From: Trichomonas tenax | Lineage: Eukaryota > Parabasalia > Trichomonadida > Trichomonadidae | Direction: 5' to 3' | Assembly: GCA_023091735.1 (NCBI GenBank) | Contig: JALKBU010000263.1 | Coordinates: 1-53,712 of the forward strand | Length of the DNA stretch: 53,712 nt | In this document: in pieces, positions 30,617-41,038 of the stretch | Layout of the letters: the number at the start of each line of letters is the position of its first letter | Position numbering within the stretch: the stretch's first letter is position 1 | Notes under the pieces: model-generated | What the model was told of the DNA's origin: nothing | Database searches by the model: none | What the model saw: only the letters and a program-made list of their open reading frames with translations | Made by a program: the position numbers and the translations under genes

Positions 30617-31246
30617 TTATTGTGTATAATACTGAACAAAAAAAGACAAATGTTTTGGCTTCATTTCTAAAGCATACTTATGGATAGCTTTCGGAAGGTT
30701 GTTTTCCTCAGCACATGAAAGCAAAAACGGGTAAAGCTCGTTCAAAAGCACTCTATCTTGAAAATTCCCGATCCACGGTTCAACACAAACCGTGTTATCG
30801 GGCTGCATCAGTCCAGATCCAAGGATATCGTCTACAAGGATCACTTGGTTTAGTGGCCTATTGATGATTTTCAAGTCCTTCATTGCGTAGCCAAGCTTAA
30901 AAATGCAAGATTCGCGGAAAAAGCAGTTCTCTATGTTGACTGATGGGAAAATATGTTTGATAATATTCTCGGAATACTCCTTTGAAGCGGCAGTAAAGAT
31001 AAATATTTCGTATAGGTCTGACACTTTCTCTAAAAACTCGTTAGCACCTGGTCTAACGTGTACAAAGTACTTTTTCTTTGAGACGTCGCATTCAAACTCG
31101 TGGTTTTCCGTTGGCAAAGGTGTTGTATATATCAAAGTATTATCTAAATCTATTACAAGACACGGCAATCTCCTCGAACAAGCGAAGAGACTGTTCACGA
31201 TAAAAGATTTGATTGCAGATATAATTCCTCCTCCTTCATCCTTCAT
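30617..31246 (-). CDS. FCP1/SCP-type (NIF-like) phosphatase
   Basis: A 209-residue HAD-superfamily phosphatase of the CTD-phosphatase type. The catalytic motif is D33-L-D35-N-T37 (usually DLDET), where D33 would form the phospho-aspartate and D35 act as acid/base. Further motifs are VRPGANEFL (about 77-85), IFTAASKEYS with motif II Ser/Thr, and ILVDD with the motif III acidic pair. It matches the compact SCP-like domain without extra BRCT or membrane parts. Members dephosphorylate Ser of the RNA polymerase II CTD repeat or other phosphoproteins; the substrate here is unknown. The divergent N-x substitution in DLDNT is also common in the family. Start is the first ATG. Confidence 0.88.
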   Translation of the reverse strand: MKDEGGGIISAIKSFIVNSLFACSRRLPCLVIDLDNTLIYTTPLPTENHEFECDVSKKKYFVHVRPGANEFLEKVSDLYEIFIFTAASKEYSENIIKHIFPSVNIENCFFRESCIFKLGYAMKDLKIINRPLNQVILVDDILGSGLMQPDNTVCVEPWIGNFQDRVLLNELYPFLLSCAEENNLPKAIHKYALEMKPKHLSFFVQYYTQ

Positions 31247-31366
31247 CGTTATAGAAAATGAATTTTTTTATCCTTTCAATCGACTTTTTTGTCGGCGTTG
31301 TAAATTTGGGTAATTTAAATTCGCTTCTTGAATGCAACAAAAATAAAAAATGATGTTTACATTGTC

Positions 31367-31510
31367 GTCACGTTTTTATGTAATGTCGTCACATTTTGAA
31401 TAAAAGTGCCATAATTCAGAAAAAATTTGAGAAGAACTGTCACGTTTTCGAATAAAAGTGACCAAATCGTCACGTTTTGTTTAAATATTTGAGAGCATCT
31501 GTCACGTTTT
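31367..31510. repeat. five GTCAC(G/A)TTTT motifs in 144 bp
   Basis: GTCACGTTTT-type decamers begin at 31367, 31388, 31439, 31469 and 31501, all in the same orientation. The region is upstream of the FCP1-like gene. Read on the minus strand it gives an NVT-repeat frame (31357-31548), not considered a gene. Similar single motifs are near 22070-22115 and 43780-43795. Confidence 0.6.
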
Positions 31511-33276
31511 TCATATTTTTCAAAAAATGCATTTAAATTTTTCTCCATTGATAAACTATTTCAGTACACCCTATATAAGACAAATACAGCAATTTCGAAC
31601 ATGATATTTGTTTTTCTCAATAATTTGTTAACAAAATCTTTATTTTTATTAATTGTTTATATTTAGAATTAGTTGGATATTCTATTATACGATTTTTGTA
31701 AAAATAAAAAAAATTATGATTTTTAGAATTCACATCGTTAGGAATGAATAACAAGTTGAGTATCGAAAATCCAAAATCTTTTACTATGAATTTTCAGTGC
31801 CATTCAAATCTCAAACAATTTTTTTGATAAAATAATCCTATGATCGATAACAAAAAAATATTTTTCCGCAGATTCGAATTTTCCATTTCTCCAACCCATA
31901 AAACCGTTCTCTCTTTCAAGAAAGTTATCGAATCACATAGAGTTATGTTCTATCACATCGCAAATGCTTTAATTTCGATTTTTGGCAAATTATTCCTCAC
32001 TGAAAAGTGTTGATTTGACTGAATCATATGATGTTGGAAATGCAGTGGTGTAGAACAGATTATTTTTTTTGTTGTAATTTATAGTTGGCGATATACCAGA
32101 CTGTTAAAGGCCAATTGTACGGGAGATGGATATACTCAATGAATATTTTAATACTTGAATACGTATATGTCTTCGTAATAATTCTTGTGAAAATTTCGAT
32201 TAATTTGGGAAATGAAATTCATTTTATACTGAAGAAAGCTATGAAATTGACATAAAATGAATGTGCTATTAAATGCGAATAGAAGATACGGCAAATTACC
32301 ATAAATTAAATGAATTGAATTTATTGGCATCAAATAAGACAGGCTTTATGCACACTGCTGCTGCTGTTGATTTTCGGAATTGTCCTCTTTTTATCGCTGG
32401 TAAACCTATGTCAGAAAGCAAAGATTTGCGAAATTAATATTTATTTTGCTAGTCATAATATTAAGCACAAAACTATTCACATACCACACTAAGCAGTATT
32501 TTTCAGCTTTCCCTTTTGTGTGGACAAACACCAACTTAAGATTTTAGATGGGCAATTAAATTTTATATATATCATAGAATTGGCAATATGATTTAGATAT
32601 TCCAATTCTTAATTTTTACACCCATATACACTGTGATTCATTGTCTCTATTCAATTTTAGATTTCATAAGTGCACATCTGATGAATGATCAATAAGGATA
32701 TTTGACTTTTTATAGAAAAGAAAAATTATGATTTGATACACATCAGCTAAATTATGTTAAGCTGCTTGCAGCTATTGCTTTGTTATATTCTATTTGGAAG
32801 TACCGAAAGTTCATTGGTATTCGATCAAAGATCGAAGCTTCATCAGAAAATACCAATGCTTCTGAGAAAGTTAACTCGCAAATTTTTTTATAAAATAATC
32901 TGGTAGGGTTAAATTCAAATAATACAGGCACGGAGATGGCTTTCAGATTTTAATTTAATTCTACTCAAACTAAATAACTGAGAATATTTCCAATTTGCAA
33001 TCTTTCGGCATAAAAAAAATAATTGTCATGTAAAATTCGAATTTCTGTCATGTAAATATGAGATTATTGACAAATGAAAAGATGATTTGTAACCAGAACC
33101 TTAAATTTTTACTGTAACCAAAATATCACTCATAAGGAAGTTTTCAGCTCAACATCATTTATTCACAGTTATAAATTGAAAAACTCTGTTCACACAGAAT
33201 TAAAAGGTTTACAAAAACAAGAATATGCTTTATAATGAGTAAAACACTACGAAAATCAAAAATTTATAAAATCAAA
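31511..33276. other. AT-rich spacer
   Basis: About 1.75 kb; no gene. Two TGTCATGTAA motifs (33024-33033 and 33046-33055) are the only recurrent signals seen. Confidence 0.5.
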
Positions 33277-33292
33277 TCATTTTTTTGAATTC

Positions 33293-34460
33293 ATGAATGC
33301 GAACGAAGAGAGACCTGACAGTCACAACAAGCACTCAGCTGCCGACGGAGCGAAGAGGTACAGACGCAGGACTGGTAATTCCGGCAAAATGAGAGAAAGA
33401 GTGAAACCTGGTATAGAAATCAGCCATTTGAAGGAATTGGGCGATGCTGGTCACGTGAATTTATTGCCGTCAAGAATTCTGCTTATCAGTGATTTCCAGT
33501 CTAAGAAAGAAAATATGCAAGCAAATCTTCCACTCTCTAAATCTGGCAGTATCAGTATCCTCGATATCATAAACAACCCAAAGAAGGCTAAAGGCTTCGA
33601 ATCATTCGATGAAGATGTTTATTCCAACAACCAATCAAAAAATCGAGAATCTCCTCCACTAGGGCCGGTCGACCAGTCTCAGACTGAGGAAAAATCTACA
33701 TAAAATATCGCCCAAAGCTCACCAATTGCCGAAATTAATAATGATAAGAATGACAATGTTGAAATAAGTCCAATTGCTCAAGCCCCTGGTCTTGTACTCA
33801 CTCTAGAAGAGCCAGAAGTGCGTGAAATAAAAGAAAAGCAGCCGAGTGTTGTAGATCAACATGAAGCCGTCAAAGAAGAGGCACCAAAGCCCGACAACAG
33901 TCAAGGAAAGAAGAAAAAGCTCATAGCCCGTAAACGGAAACGAACATCAAATTTAAAATCTAAAAGCACACCAAACCTTAATATAGAAAGCATCAAAAAA
34001 TGAAACGAAGGGGACTAAATCGAGTGGCAAACAATCAGAGAACTCCAATTCCTCAAATTCATCGAATTCTTCCAATCCAAAGAAAAAGAACCACAAAGCA
34101 TCGAAGGCTTCAACAAACGCTTTGATGCAGATCCTTTAACTCAACGATGAAGGAAACTCGAAGCTGCAAGAAATTATTGAAAAACCAAAACAAGAATGTC
34201 TCATAAAACCACCTCCAGGAATCACAAATGATGTGGACCAACCAGTTGATACATATTTGCCCACTGCTGACAAATCAATGGCCGTTGAAATGGAATTTGA
34301 TCAAACAATCAGAAGATTTGAGTTCAGCAGCCTCACCAAACCTGTTCTAAACTGGTACCCATTCCAACTTCCAAGTATTCCTGAAGATAATGAAATTCAA
34401 AAACAAGTGCATCACAACTATGACTTCATTCATATGCTTCTTGAAATGAAGCGCCAATAA
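33293..34460 (+). pseudogene. polar low-complexity protein, multiply broken
   Basis: One gene in pieces. 33293-33703 ends at a TAA and the same frame resumes until 34003 (KKKKLIARKRKR nuclear-localisation-like basic patch). The remainder is in another frame with one further TAA near 34137, ending at 34460 (LNWYPFQLPSIPEDNEIQ, then FIHMLLEMKRQ). The 5' end has a good initiator-like TCATTTT at 33277-33283. The predicted product is hydrophilic, Ser/Lys/Asn-rich and without known domains; the basic patch suggests a former nuclear protein. Two stops and a shift make sequencing error unlikely as the only cause. Confidence 0.65.
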
Positions 34461-34605
34461 CTGTATTGCGTTCGGATTTATTATAGGTTTGTATATTTAA
34501 AAATTATACGAGATATTTTAACTACATCGCTACGTATTCAACAACTGTATAATACTATCATATTATTGTAAAAGAAGTAATTTCGATTTCAAATTAAAGA
34601 ATTGT

Positions 34606-34786
34606 GACAGGCCTTTGAAGGTTCTACGGAAGCGTCCGCACACCAACACAACCTGTGTCTTTTCTCCCTTCCAGGCTCGGTTGTCTTACTGAAGGCAACT
34701 TGGTAGGAAGGGTTTATTTAGATGTTTGACAAACCACGTCTCTCAATTTTCATTGCAGGGTCTTGTCAGATACTGCCCCTTTATTT
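34606..34786. ncRNA. candidate structured non-coding RNA (GC-rich island)
   Basis: A GC-rich block in an AT-rich spacer with no long frame. On the plus strand it can fold into a closed multi-hairpin: closing stem TGACAGG (about 34607) with CTTGTCA (about 34765); CGGA-AGCG-TCCG; ACACA-ACC-TGTGT; a CCCTTCC/GGAAGGG stem enclosing GTTGTCTT-ACTG-AAGGCAAC; and GGTTT/AAACC. No SRP, RNase P, U-snRNA or tRNA signature could be confirmed, so the family and the strand are open. Confidence 0.4.
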
Positions 34787-35479
34787 AATAATTTACATGA
34801 TAAAATGCCAGATTTTTATTTTTCATTATCCAACTTAAAACGAATCAATCTCATTAAGAACAATATGACCAAAGCTCATTTCATAGAAACTATATGCACT
34901 TCTTAGAGATAAACATATATAGACTAATTTTATTAAAAGGAGCAATAGAGGAATGGATTTATCTGAGTTCGAATATACCCGAGAATATTGTTTTTTTTTG
35001 GTTTCATCAACATTGATTAATGCTATAATTTGCAACAAGATTCTGACATTGAAATATCAATCATTGCTTCCATTGATATTTATTCATTAATATTCTATAA
35101 TAGACAGTGTTTTGTAAACATGATATCATAATGTGTGAATTTGAAGTAATACCGATGGATGATAGTGACTAAAAAGTTATTAAAATTCGAGGAATTTTAA
35201 ATTTACATTTAGTAATTTTGATCCATTCTATATATTTGTCGACAATATCTTTGATCAAAAATGAAACTTTGAAATATGCATTCCAATATGAAAACATTTC
35301 AAGCAATCATATTTTATAATAACACGTAAAGTCTTGACGCTCAATGTAAACAAAATTAAAATTGAGAATGTTCAAAAAATAAAATAATCACAAAATTTCA
35401 TGATATTTGGGCGACCCATACCAATCCTAATAAGGATTCGTAATCAAAATGTATATTTCGAATACTAACGAAATTTTTT
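34787..35479. other. AT-rich spacer
   Basis: No supported feature up to the initiator-like site of the basic protein gene. Confidence 0.5.
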
Positions 35480-35486
35480 TCATTTT
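35480..35486 (+). promoter_or_regulatory. initiator-like element of the 35498 gene
   Basis: TCATTTT with +1 A at 35482, giving a leader of about 16 nt before the ATG at 35498. This helps choose that start over the longer overlapping frame from 35449. Confidence 0.5.
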
Positions 35487-35497
35487 TTTTTTCAAAA

Positions 35498-35941
35498 ATG
35501 GATTTTTCTTTGGATTTAAGTCAGACACGGATCCAAAGGAAGACATATGTCGTCTCTCCACGTCCTCGAAATCTGTTCGGGCACGTATTCATGCCGGCTT
35601 CCACGAGAAAAAAGTACATTTATCCTGTAACACCGCGAAATTTTCTTCCTAAGAAAGAGAAAAAGGAGTTAAAACCACTACAAAAAGATTTCTTCCGTCC
35701 GGAGCAGCCGATATACACATCAATTCGCTCGCCACGCCTTGTTAGAAAAACTCCTTACGAAGTTCGCAGGAGCATGGAAATTGACCCTTTAGACAGGATC
35801 GACATAAAGGCTGTAGCAAGGGAAGTTCGCGCAATGAACAAATGGCAGAAAAATCGCGAAAGTGTTGAAGTTCCAGAAAATATTGCTGAAATTTTCTTGG
35901 TGCCTTCATGCGCACCAGCAAAGCCATCATCTACACTATAG
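35498..35941 (+). CDS. basic protein of unknown function
   Basis: A 147-residue, strongly basic protein (MDFSLDLSQTRIQRKTYVVSPRPRN). Repeated R/K-P-x-x-P and S-P-R segments (VSPRPR, VTPRNF, RSPRLV), then an acidic-basic helix-like part (IDIKAVAREVRAMNKWQKNRE) and a short Pro/Ala/Ser tail. No signal peptide, membrane segment or known domain. The SP/TP sites could be phosphorylated by proline-directed kinases, and the charge suggests binding to nucleic acid or the cytoskeleton; both are inference. Codon composition and the well-placed initiator support a real gene. Confidence 0.7.
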   Translation: MDFSLDLSQTRIQRKTYVVSPRPRNLFGHVFMPASTRKKYIYPVTPRNFLPKKEKKELKPLQKDFFRPEQPIYTSIRSPRLVRKTPYEVRRSMEIDPLDRIDIKAVAREVRAMNKWQKNRESVEVPENIAEIFLVPSCAPAKPSSTL

Positions 35942-36291
35942 TAATTAAATCAAAAAAAAAATATTATCATGGAAATAATTTTCACGACATTCGATATTCA
36001 AATCAATTGATACTGCAATTAGCAATTGCTTTATCATCAAACTTCAATGTTCAATGATTAATATTTTTTGCATTTTGAATTTATCAACTTATTTTCTTTT
36101 GTTTATTAAATCATCTGTTTATAGGCAACTTAAATCTAATCAAAACATTGAGTTTTTTAAAACATGTAAAAATACAAATTTTAATATACGCAAAAACAAA
36201 TAAAACAACACTCATAACTATAAAAGGTACAATGGCAACTATATAAATAGATAATAAACAATAATATAATATTAGAAAATTAATAATCCTA
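35942..36291. other. AT-rich spacer
   Basis: Convergent intergenic region; nothing recognised. Confidence 0.5.
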
Positions 36292-37695
36292 TTAATTTTC
36301 TTGCAATGGACTTGGATCTACTTCTTTTTCTTGTGTGGTATTCAATAAATCTTCAATAGATGAAGGAGTTAGTGTTTCAAATTCATTTTCCTCTTCTTCA
36401 TCGTTAAATGCTTTGTTAACATAATTAAAACCCGAAACATTACCAATCTCTCCAATTGCCGGTGAAACATAAGAATCATTTGGATTTTCCTTCGTTATAA
36501 ATGGATCAAAGTTTTCTAAGGAAAATCTTGTTGTAATTTTAGGTATATATGATGGTTTGTACTCCTTATTATATACTTTCATCCAGTCTATATCCTTAAA
36601 GAATGGATGTGTTTTCAAATCTATGAATTTTGGACGCTTTGCTGGATCCTTAGACAGTAATTTCTTCACCACATCGACAAGATCTGGATCTGCACCATCA
36701 GGATACTTTGGTTCCGTGAAAACTATTTTGTTGTATAATTTATTCTCGTTTTCATCAACAAAAGGCGGATCCCCGAATGCTATTTCATACAGTAATATAC
36801 CAATTGCCCATTCATCGATTCCATATCCATAATTCTTCTTTAATATTAACTCAGGAGCGATATATTCAGGTGTACCACAGAACGTTGTTGTGGTTTTGAG
36901 CTGATTTATGTCTTTCGAGAGTCCAAAATCTACGAGTTTAATGTATCCTTGACCATCAAGTAAAACATTTTCTGGTTTTAAGTCTCTGTAAACTATTCCT
37001 ATGCTATGAAGATATGTTATCGCCAGCCCTATCTGAGCTACGTAGAGTTTAGCGTCGAAAAGCGGAATTTGACCAATTTTTGATTTATGAAATTTCAAAT
37101 CTCCGCCAGGAACGTATTCTAATCCAAAATAGAACTTCGACGTCGTCTGGAACGTGAAATACAGAGAAACTAAGAATGAAAATTTCGCTTTCATCATTAA
37201 ATTTCTTTCTGCAATAATTGAGCAAGTTCTTCCTGTCCTCACCAACACTGATTTATGTATTGATTTTATGGCGTAGAGGTCCCCTGTGTCCTTCTTTTGG
37301 CACAAACGCACTTTTCCATAAAATCCTTTTCCAATCACCGAAATTATATTGAAATCTTCCATTGAAAGTTTAGGCGATGGCAAGCTCACCGCGTGGATGG
37401 CCGTAACCCATCGTGTAGCGTCTTCTACTGAATCAGCAGCAAAAAATATATTTGATTTTGGTTCTCCGATATTGAATATTGAGAATTTGTTGGTTTGTGT
37501 CATTTCGGCTTTAGTTTCTGGATATAATCGAAGTATTTCTTCTATCATTTGTCGCGTATCATCCTTGAATATTGTCAAATTTTCGCCTTCTAGTTGCACA
37601 AATCGCCTGTGCCAGAAACCGTGCACGCGGCTCTTCTTCTTCAGCCACCCGGCATACGAGAGAAGCTCGTCGCAGCCGGGATTTCTCGGTTTCAT
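36292..37695 (-). CDS. PH-domain AGC-family Ser/Thr kinase, second copy
   Basis: 467 residues from the ATG at 37695 (MKPRNPGCDELLSY); the upstream in-frame ATG would add an Ile/Lys-rich leader not expected before a PH domain. PH domain about 10-105 (GWLKKKSRVHGFWHRRFVQL, EDATRWV). Kinase domain about 114-365: GKGFYG 122-127, K144, D238 in YRDLKPEN, DFG 256-258, activation-loop T271 in TFCGTPEYIAPE. The C-terminal tail has the hydrophobic-motif position as V-S-G-F-N-Y, with Asn where the phosphorylated Ser/Thr usually is and Val in place of the first Phe. Catalysis should be intact, but tail regulation must differ from the paralogue at 9540-10985 (FPGFSY). Role: likely phosphoinositide-linked signalling. 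Confidence 0.93.
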   Translation of the reverse strand: MKPRNPGCDELLSYAGWLKKKSRVHGFWHRRFVQLEGENLTIFKDDTRQMIEEILRLYPETKAEMTQTNKFSIFNIGEPKSNIFFAADSVEDATRWVTAIHAVSLPSPKLSMEDFNIISVIGKGFYGKVRLCQKKDTGDLYAIKSIHKSVLVRTGRTCSIIAERNLMMKAKFSFLVSLYFTFQTTSKFYFGLEYVPGGDLKFHKSKIGQIPLFDAKLYVAQIGLAITYLHSIGIVYRDLKPENVLLDGQGYIKLVDFGLSKDINQLKTTTTFCGTPEYIAPELILKKNYGYGIDEWAIGILLYEIAFGDPPFVDENENKLYNKIVFTEPKYPDGADPDLVDVVKKLLSKDPAKRPKFIDLKTHPFFKDIDWMKVYNKEYKPSYIPKITTRFSLENFDPFITKENPNDSYVSPAIGEIGNVSGFNYVNKAFNDEEEENEFETLTPSSIEDLLNTTQEKEVDPSPLQEN

Positions 37696-38331
37696 CTTTT
37701 TATATTTTTTGAATTTTACAATTATCGTTATCATAAAAAATTTATTCACTAGTTTTATGTTTGAGAAGAATGAGTTAGTGATTTGTCATTCCTTCGATGT
37801 ATATATCCCGTTTTTTGAAGATAAACAGGACATTGCCGATCGAATTTTTTTTGATGATCAAATATTGATCAAACTAGCCATTGCATCATATCATAACTTT
37901 ACATCATTCTAGGCTATTTATTCATCATGTTTATAGCTTACACAGACAAATTCGACTGAAGAATCATTATAATTTGCTAATACTCATAGTATATTGTCAT
38001 ATATTCGATATAAAGATATTTCTGCATTATTATTTGCAGCTAATTCTGCTGTTTTCAGCTATAATGTGTTAATGAAGAAAATATTTCCTTCGACTCAACA
38101 ACATTTATGTCCTGTCTCCTCAGGTTTCTTTAACTGATGAAACAAAATTTCTGGATATCCTATTCATTTATGTTTGGTGTATTTTAAATAAACAAATTTA
38201 CCAGATTTCAAGCACAGAAAAATGCATTTTATATTTCATAAAAGATTGAGTGCTACTTGCAATCTTCTTCATGTTGGCATTTATAAATGAACTCTATCTT
38301 GATCATTAAATACCATTTATAAATACAGAAT
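37696..38331. other. spacer
   Basis: Upstream region of the second AGC kinase gene; AT-rich, nothing recognised beyond AACGATAATTG about 25-35 nt before its ATG. Confidence 0.45.
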
Positions 38332-39264
38332 TTAATGATACCTTGTTATAAATGGAGACGAAAGAATTGGTACAGAAGCAATGCAAAAAGATTCATAGAG
38401 AATATTTCGCTTTCTGATATTTGTGATGATGTTCCGAGTTTTGATCGAACAATTTAAAACAGCATAATTTGTTATGATGGAAATTTGATGTGGAATTGTG
38501 TTAAAGGGTTTCATTTGAATATATTCTAATTCATCAATAAAGCTATTATTAATTGTTCCAATATAACTGTTTTGATGCACAGTGTAATAGCAACTGTTAC
38601 TGATAATGTTGCAGTTTTCTATGTGAATTGGATTGTTTGCAAAAATTAATGAAAGAGTGCTATTATTTCCCAAAACATTTGAGTATCTTAACTCAAAAGA
38701 ATATAAACTATTACATGTTTAATAATGATTTAAACAATCATTTCCTCCTGAATTATTTTTGAAATAACTAAAGCTGATATTGGCAGTCCGTGATGAACAA
38801 TCAGTGTAATAAGCTGATCCAGAATTAGCTTTGTTGTTGCTGCAATTCGTGAATATATAACGGTGGATTCCGCAATATTGATATGTTGTGTAGGATTTAG
38901 TTATTTTTCTGTATTATGACAAAGAACTTTCGTCAATAAAATTATAAAATAGAGAATGATATTCTAAATAACAATAACAATGTTGTCCATATGTTTCAGA
39001 GAATAATCAACCAAATTTGGTAGATTTGAGGGAACAAAATCGATGATGAACAATAGAAATGTTTCCTTGAATGTAAACAGGCTGTTTGTTGTTCGAAAAT
39101 GTGCATTCGCTGTGGAGTATCTTGATATTGTTCCCAAACGCTTTAATTCTTTGTTTTGTGCGTTCGAATTGACTCTGCAATAAACACTGTTGGGTTAATT
39201 TGAGAAATGCCAATGGGAGGAGGTCCATCATAAAGCTGCCAAACATCGAGAGGAGAGCCATCAC
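38332..39264 (-). pseudogene. beta-helix-like secreted-protein remnant
   Basis: Two open pieces (39264-39007 and 38673-38332) are joined by a region that translates, between stops, into the same style of sequence (NCSNNKANSGSAYYTDCSS, SYFKNNSGGNDC). Spaced Cys, N-x-S/T and short hydrophobic strands match the family seen at 17190-18137 and 5671-6354. Several stops and shifts interrupt it, no anchor remains, and the N-terminal end is not identifiable. Clear decay rather than sequencing error. Confidence 0.6.
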
Positions 39265-40049
39265 TGTGAATTATTGAATGAGAAAATCAACATTTTCTCA
39301 TTTAAATGTCAAAAAAAGATAAATATAATCTTATTAAAACTTATTATCGTTGCGTTATTTTAAGAGAGAAATACAGTGCTTGGTATATATGTAACCATAA
39401 TTTTGAACCCAGCCTTTAATACGAAAGCATATTGTAATAATCCTATTTCAATACAATAATAAAACGACTTCAATTAACCATAGAATAATTTTTGATTATA
39501 AATGTAAAACGCTTTTTTTGCATTGGAAAACACAATTGGTAATTGATCACCTAGCAAACTAGCACGTAAAATTCTGGTGCCGATCTATCTTCATTTTGGC
39601 TTCGTTGCTCAAAACTCGAGATTGAACTTCGCTTTTGACTATATAACCCCTAAAATTATTTGTTACCTCTATAAAACAAAATTAAATGTAAAATTGACCT
39701 TTTGATGCAAAAACTACTAAAATCGAATGTAAACAATAAATATCACTAATAGTGAAGTTATTGGAATTGAAAAAAGTCGACCAATTCATCATCGAGCAAT
39801 TAACTCAAAATAAACGTTTCTCGATTGATCTCTCATACAAACATATACAGAAATTGTAGGTGTATATATCTATAAAGACCAAACAGTTCGATATCGATCA
39901 CAATCACTAATTTCACAAAATTAAATATGATTATTGAAAAAATACGATGAATTCAGTGCAATAATAAAACCGGCGTCATACAAAACGTTAATCATTAAGC
40001 GATTAGATTTTATGTAAGATTGTGATATGATCTAAAAGTAACGGTTTTA
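39265..40049. other. AT-rich spacer
   Basis: Upstream of the rubrerythrin gene; nothing recognised. Confidence 0.5.
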
Positions 40050-40056
40050 TCATTTT
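40050..40056 (+). promoter_or_regulatory. initiator-like element of the rubrerythrin gene
   Basis: TCATTTT with +1 A at 40052, giving a leader of about 9 nt to the ATG at 40061. Good fit to the trichomonad initiator. Confidence 0.65.
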
Positions 40057-40060
40057 CCTG

Positions 40061-40639
40061 ATGACATCTCTCAAGGGCACACAGACAGAGAAGCACCTCG
40101 CTATGGCCTTCGCCGGCGAGTCCATGGCACGCAACCGCTACACATTCTTCGCTGAAGTCGCTAAAAAGCAGGGCTACGAGCAGATCGCACAGCTCTTCAT
40201 TGAGACAGCTGAGAACGAGAAGGTCCATGCTGAGTACTTCTGGTCCCAGGTTAAGGGTGAGGGTGCTGTCAAGGTCGAGACAGAGATCCCAATTTGCGGT
40301 GTTAATGACACATTAACAAACCTTCGCAACGCCGCTGCTGGTGAATACGCTGAGCACTCACATGACTACCCATACTTCGCTGACGTCGCTGAGAAGGAAG
40401 GCTTCAAGAAGATCGCAAGGGCTTTCAGAGCCATTGCTTCTGTCGAGAAGGAGCACGAGATTCGCTTCAACACGCTTGCTAAGCAGGTCGAGACATCCAC
40501 AGTCTTCAAGCGCGAGAAGGTTATGACATGGAAGTGCCGCAACTGTGGCTATGTTACAAAGGCCACTGCTGCTCCAAAGGCTTGCCCAGTCTGCTTCAAG
40601 CCACAGGGCTGGTTCGAGATCAAGGAGGTTCTCGAGTAA
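40061..40639 (+). CDS. rubrerythrin
   Basis: A 192-residue non-haem iron peroxidase. An N-terminal ferritin-like four-helix domain carries the diiron ligands E20, E53-x-x-H56, E95 and E129-x-x-H132. A C-terminal rubredoxin domain has C159-x2-C162 and C175-x2-C178, which hold one Fe(SCys)4. The family reduces hydrogen peroxide with electrons passed from the rubredoxin centre; in microaerophilic trichomonads this is an antioxidant function, known from the hydrogenosome or cytosol. The N terminus (MTSLKGTQTEKHLAMAFAGE) starts directly at the domain, with no clear presequence. Codons are markedly GC-rich, indicating high expression. TAAA at 40637-40640 overlaps the stop and fits the trichomonad polyadenylation signal. 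Likely of bacterial origin, as elsewhere in parabasalids. Confidence 0.97.
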   Translation: MTSLKGTQTEKHLAMAFAGESMARNRYTFFAEVAKKQGYEQIAQLFIETAENEKVHAEYFWSQVKGEGAVKVETEIPICGVNDTLTNLRNAAAGEYAEHSHDYPYFADVAEKEGFKKIARAFRAIASVEKEHEIRFNTLAKQVETSTVFKREKVMTWKCRNCGYVTKATAAPKACPVCFKPQGWFEIKEVLE

Positions 40640-41038
40640 ACAAATTTTTTTTAATCAGATCTAAATCAACCAAAAGCATTTTGTCAATACTTTGCATTAC
40701 ATAAACTATATTTATGCTTATATTCTTTATATTATAATTTTCATTTTTATTAATTTGATTCATTCCAGATTCATTCATTGCCATATAAATTTGCATGCAA
40801 ATTTTCTGTTTGCTCGCACTTAAATTGGTCGGAGCCAATGAAAATTAAAAAATTGATTAATATTTCTTCATGCTCAACTAAATAATTAATGCATTTCATA
40901 CAAATAGACGTTTTCTAATTGTTTCATTGTAATTATTCTTGATTGTTTCTTTTAAATATTAGATTTTGATTTTATATTATGGTAAATACTATCAAATTCG
41001 AATATAAAGCAATTTTATTCGATGCCTGAAGCATAATG
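40640..41038. other. spacer between convergent genes
   Basis: About 0.4 kb, AT-rich; nothing recognised. Confidence 0.5.

Noticed and set aside
31357..31548. 63-codon minus frame with repeated NVT
   Set aside because: Produced by the repeated GTCAC(G/A)TTTT motifs; no other coding sign.
34606..34786. RNase P or RNase MRP RNA
   Set aside because: GGAAGCGTCCGCAC and GCACACCAACAC look faintly like conserved stretches of those RNAs, but their order and spacing are wrong and the P3 domain is absent.
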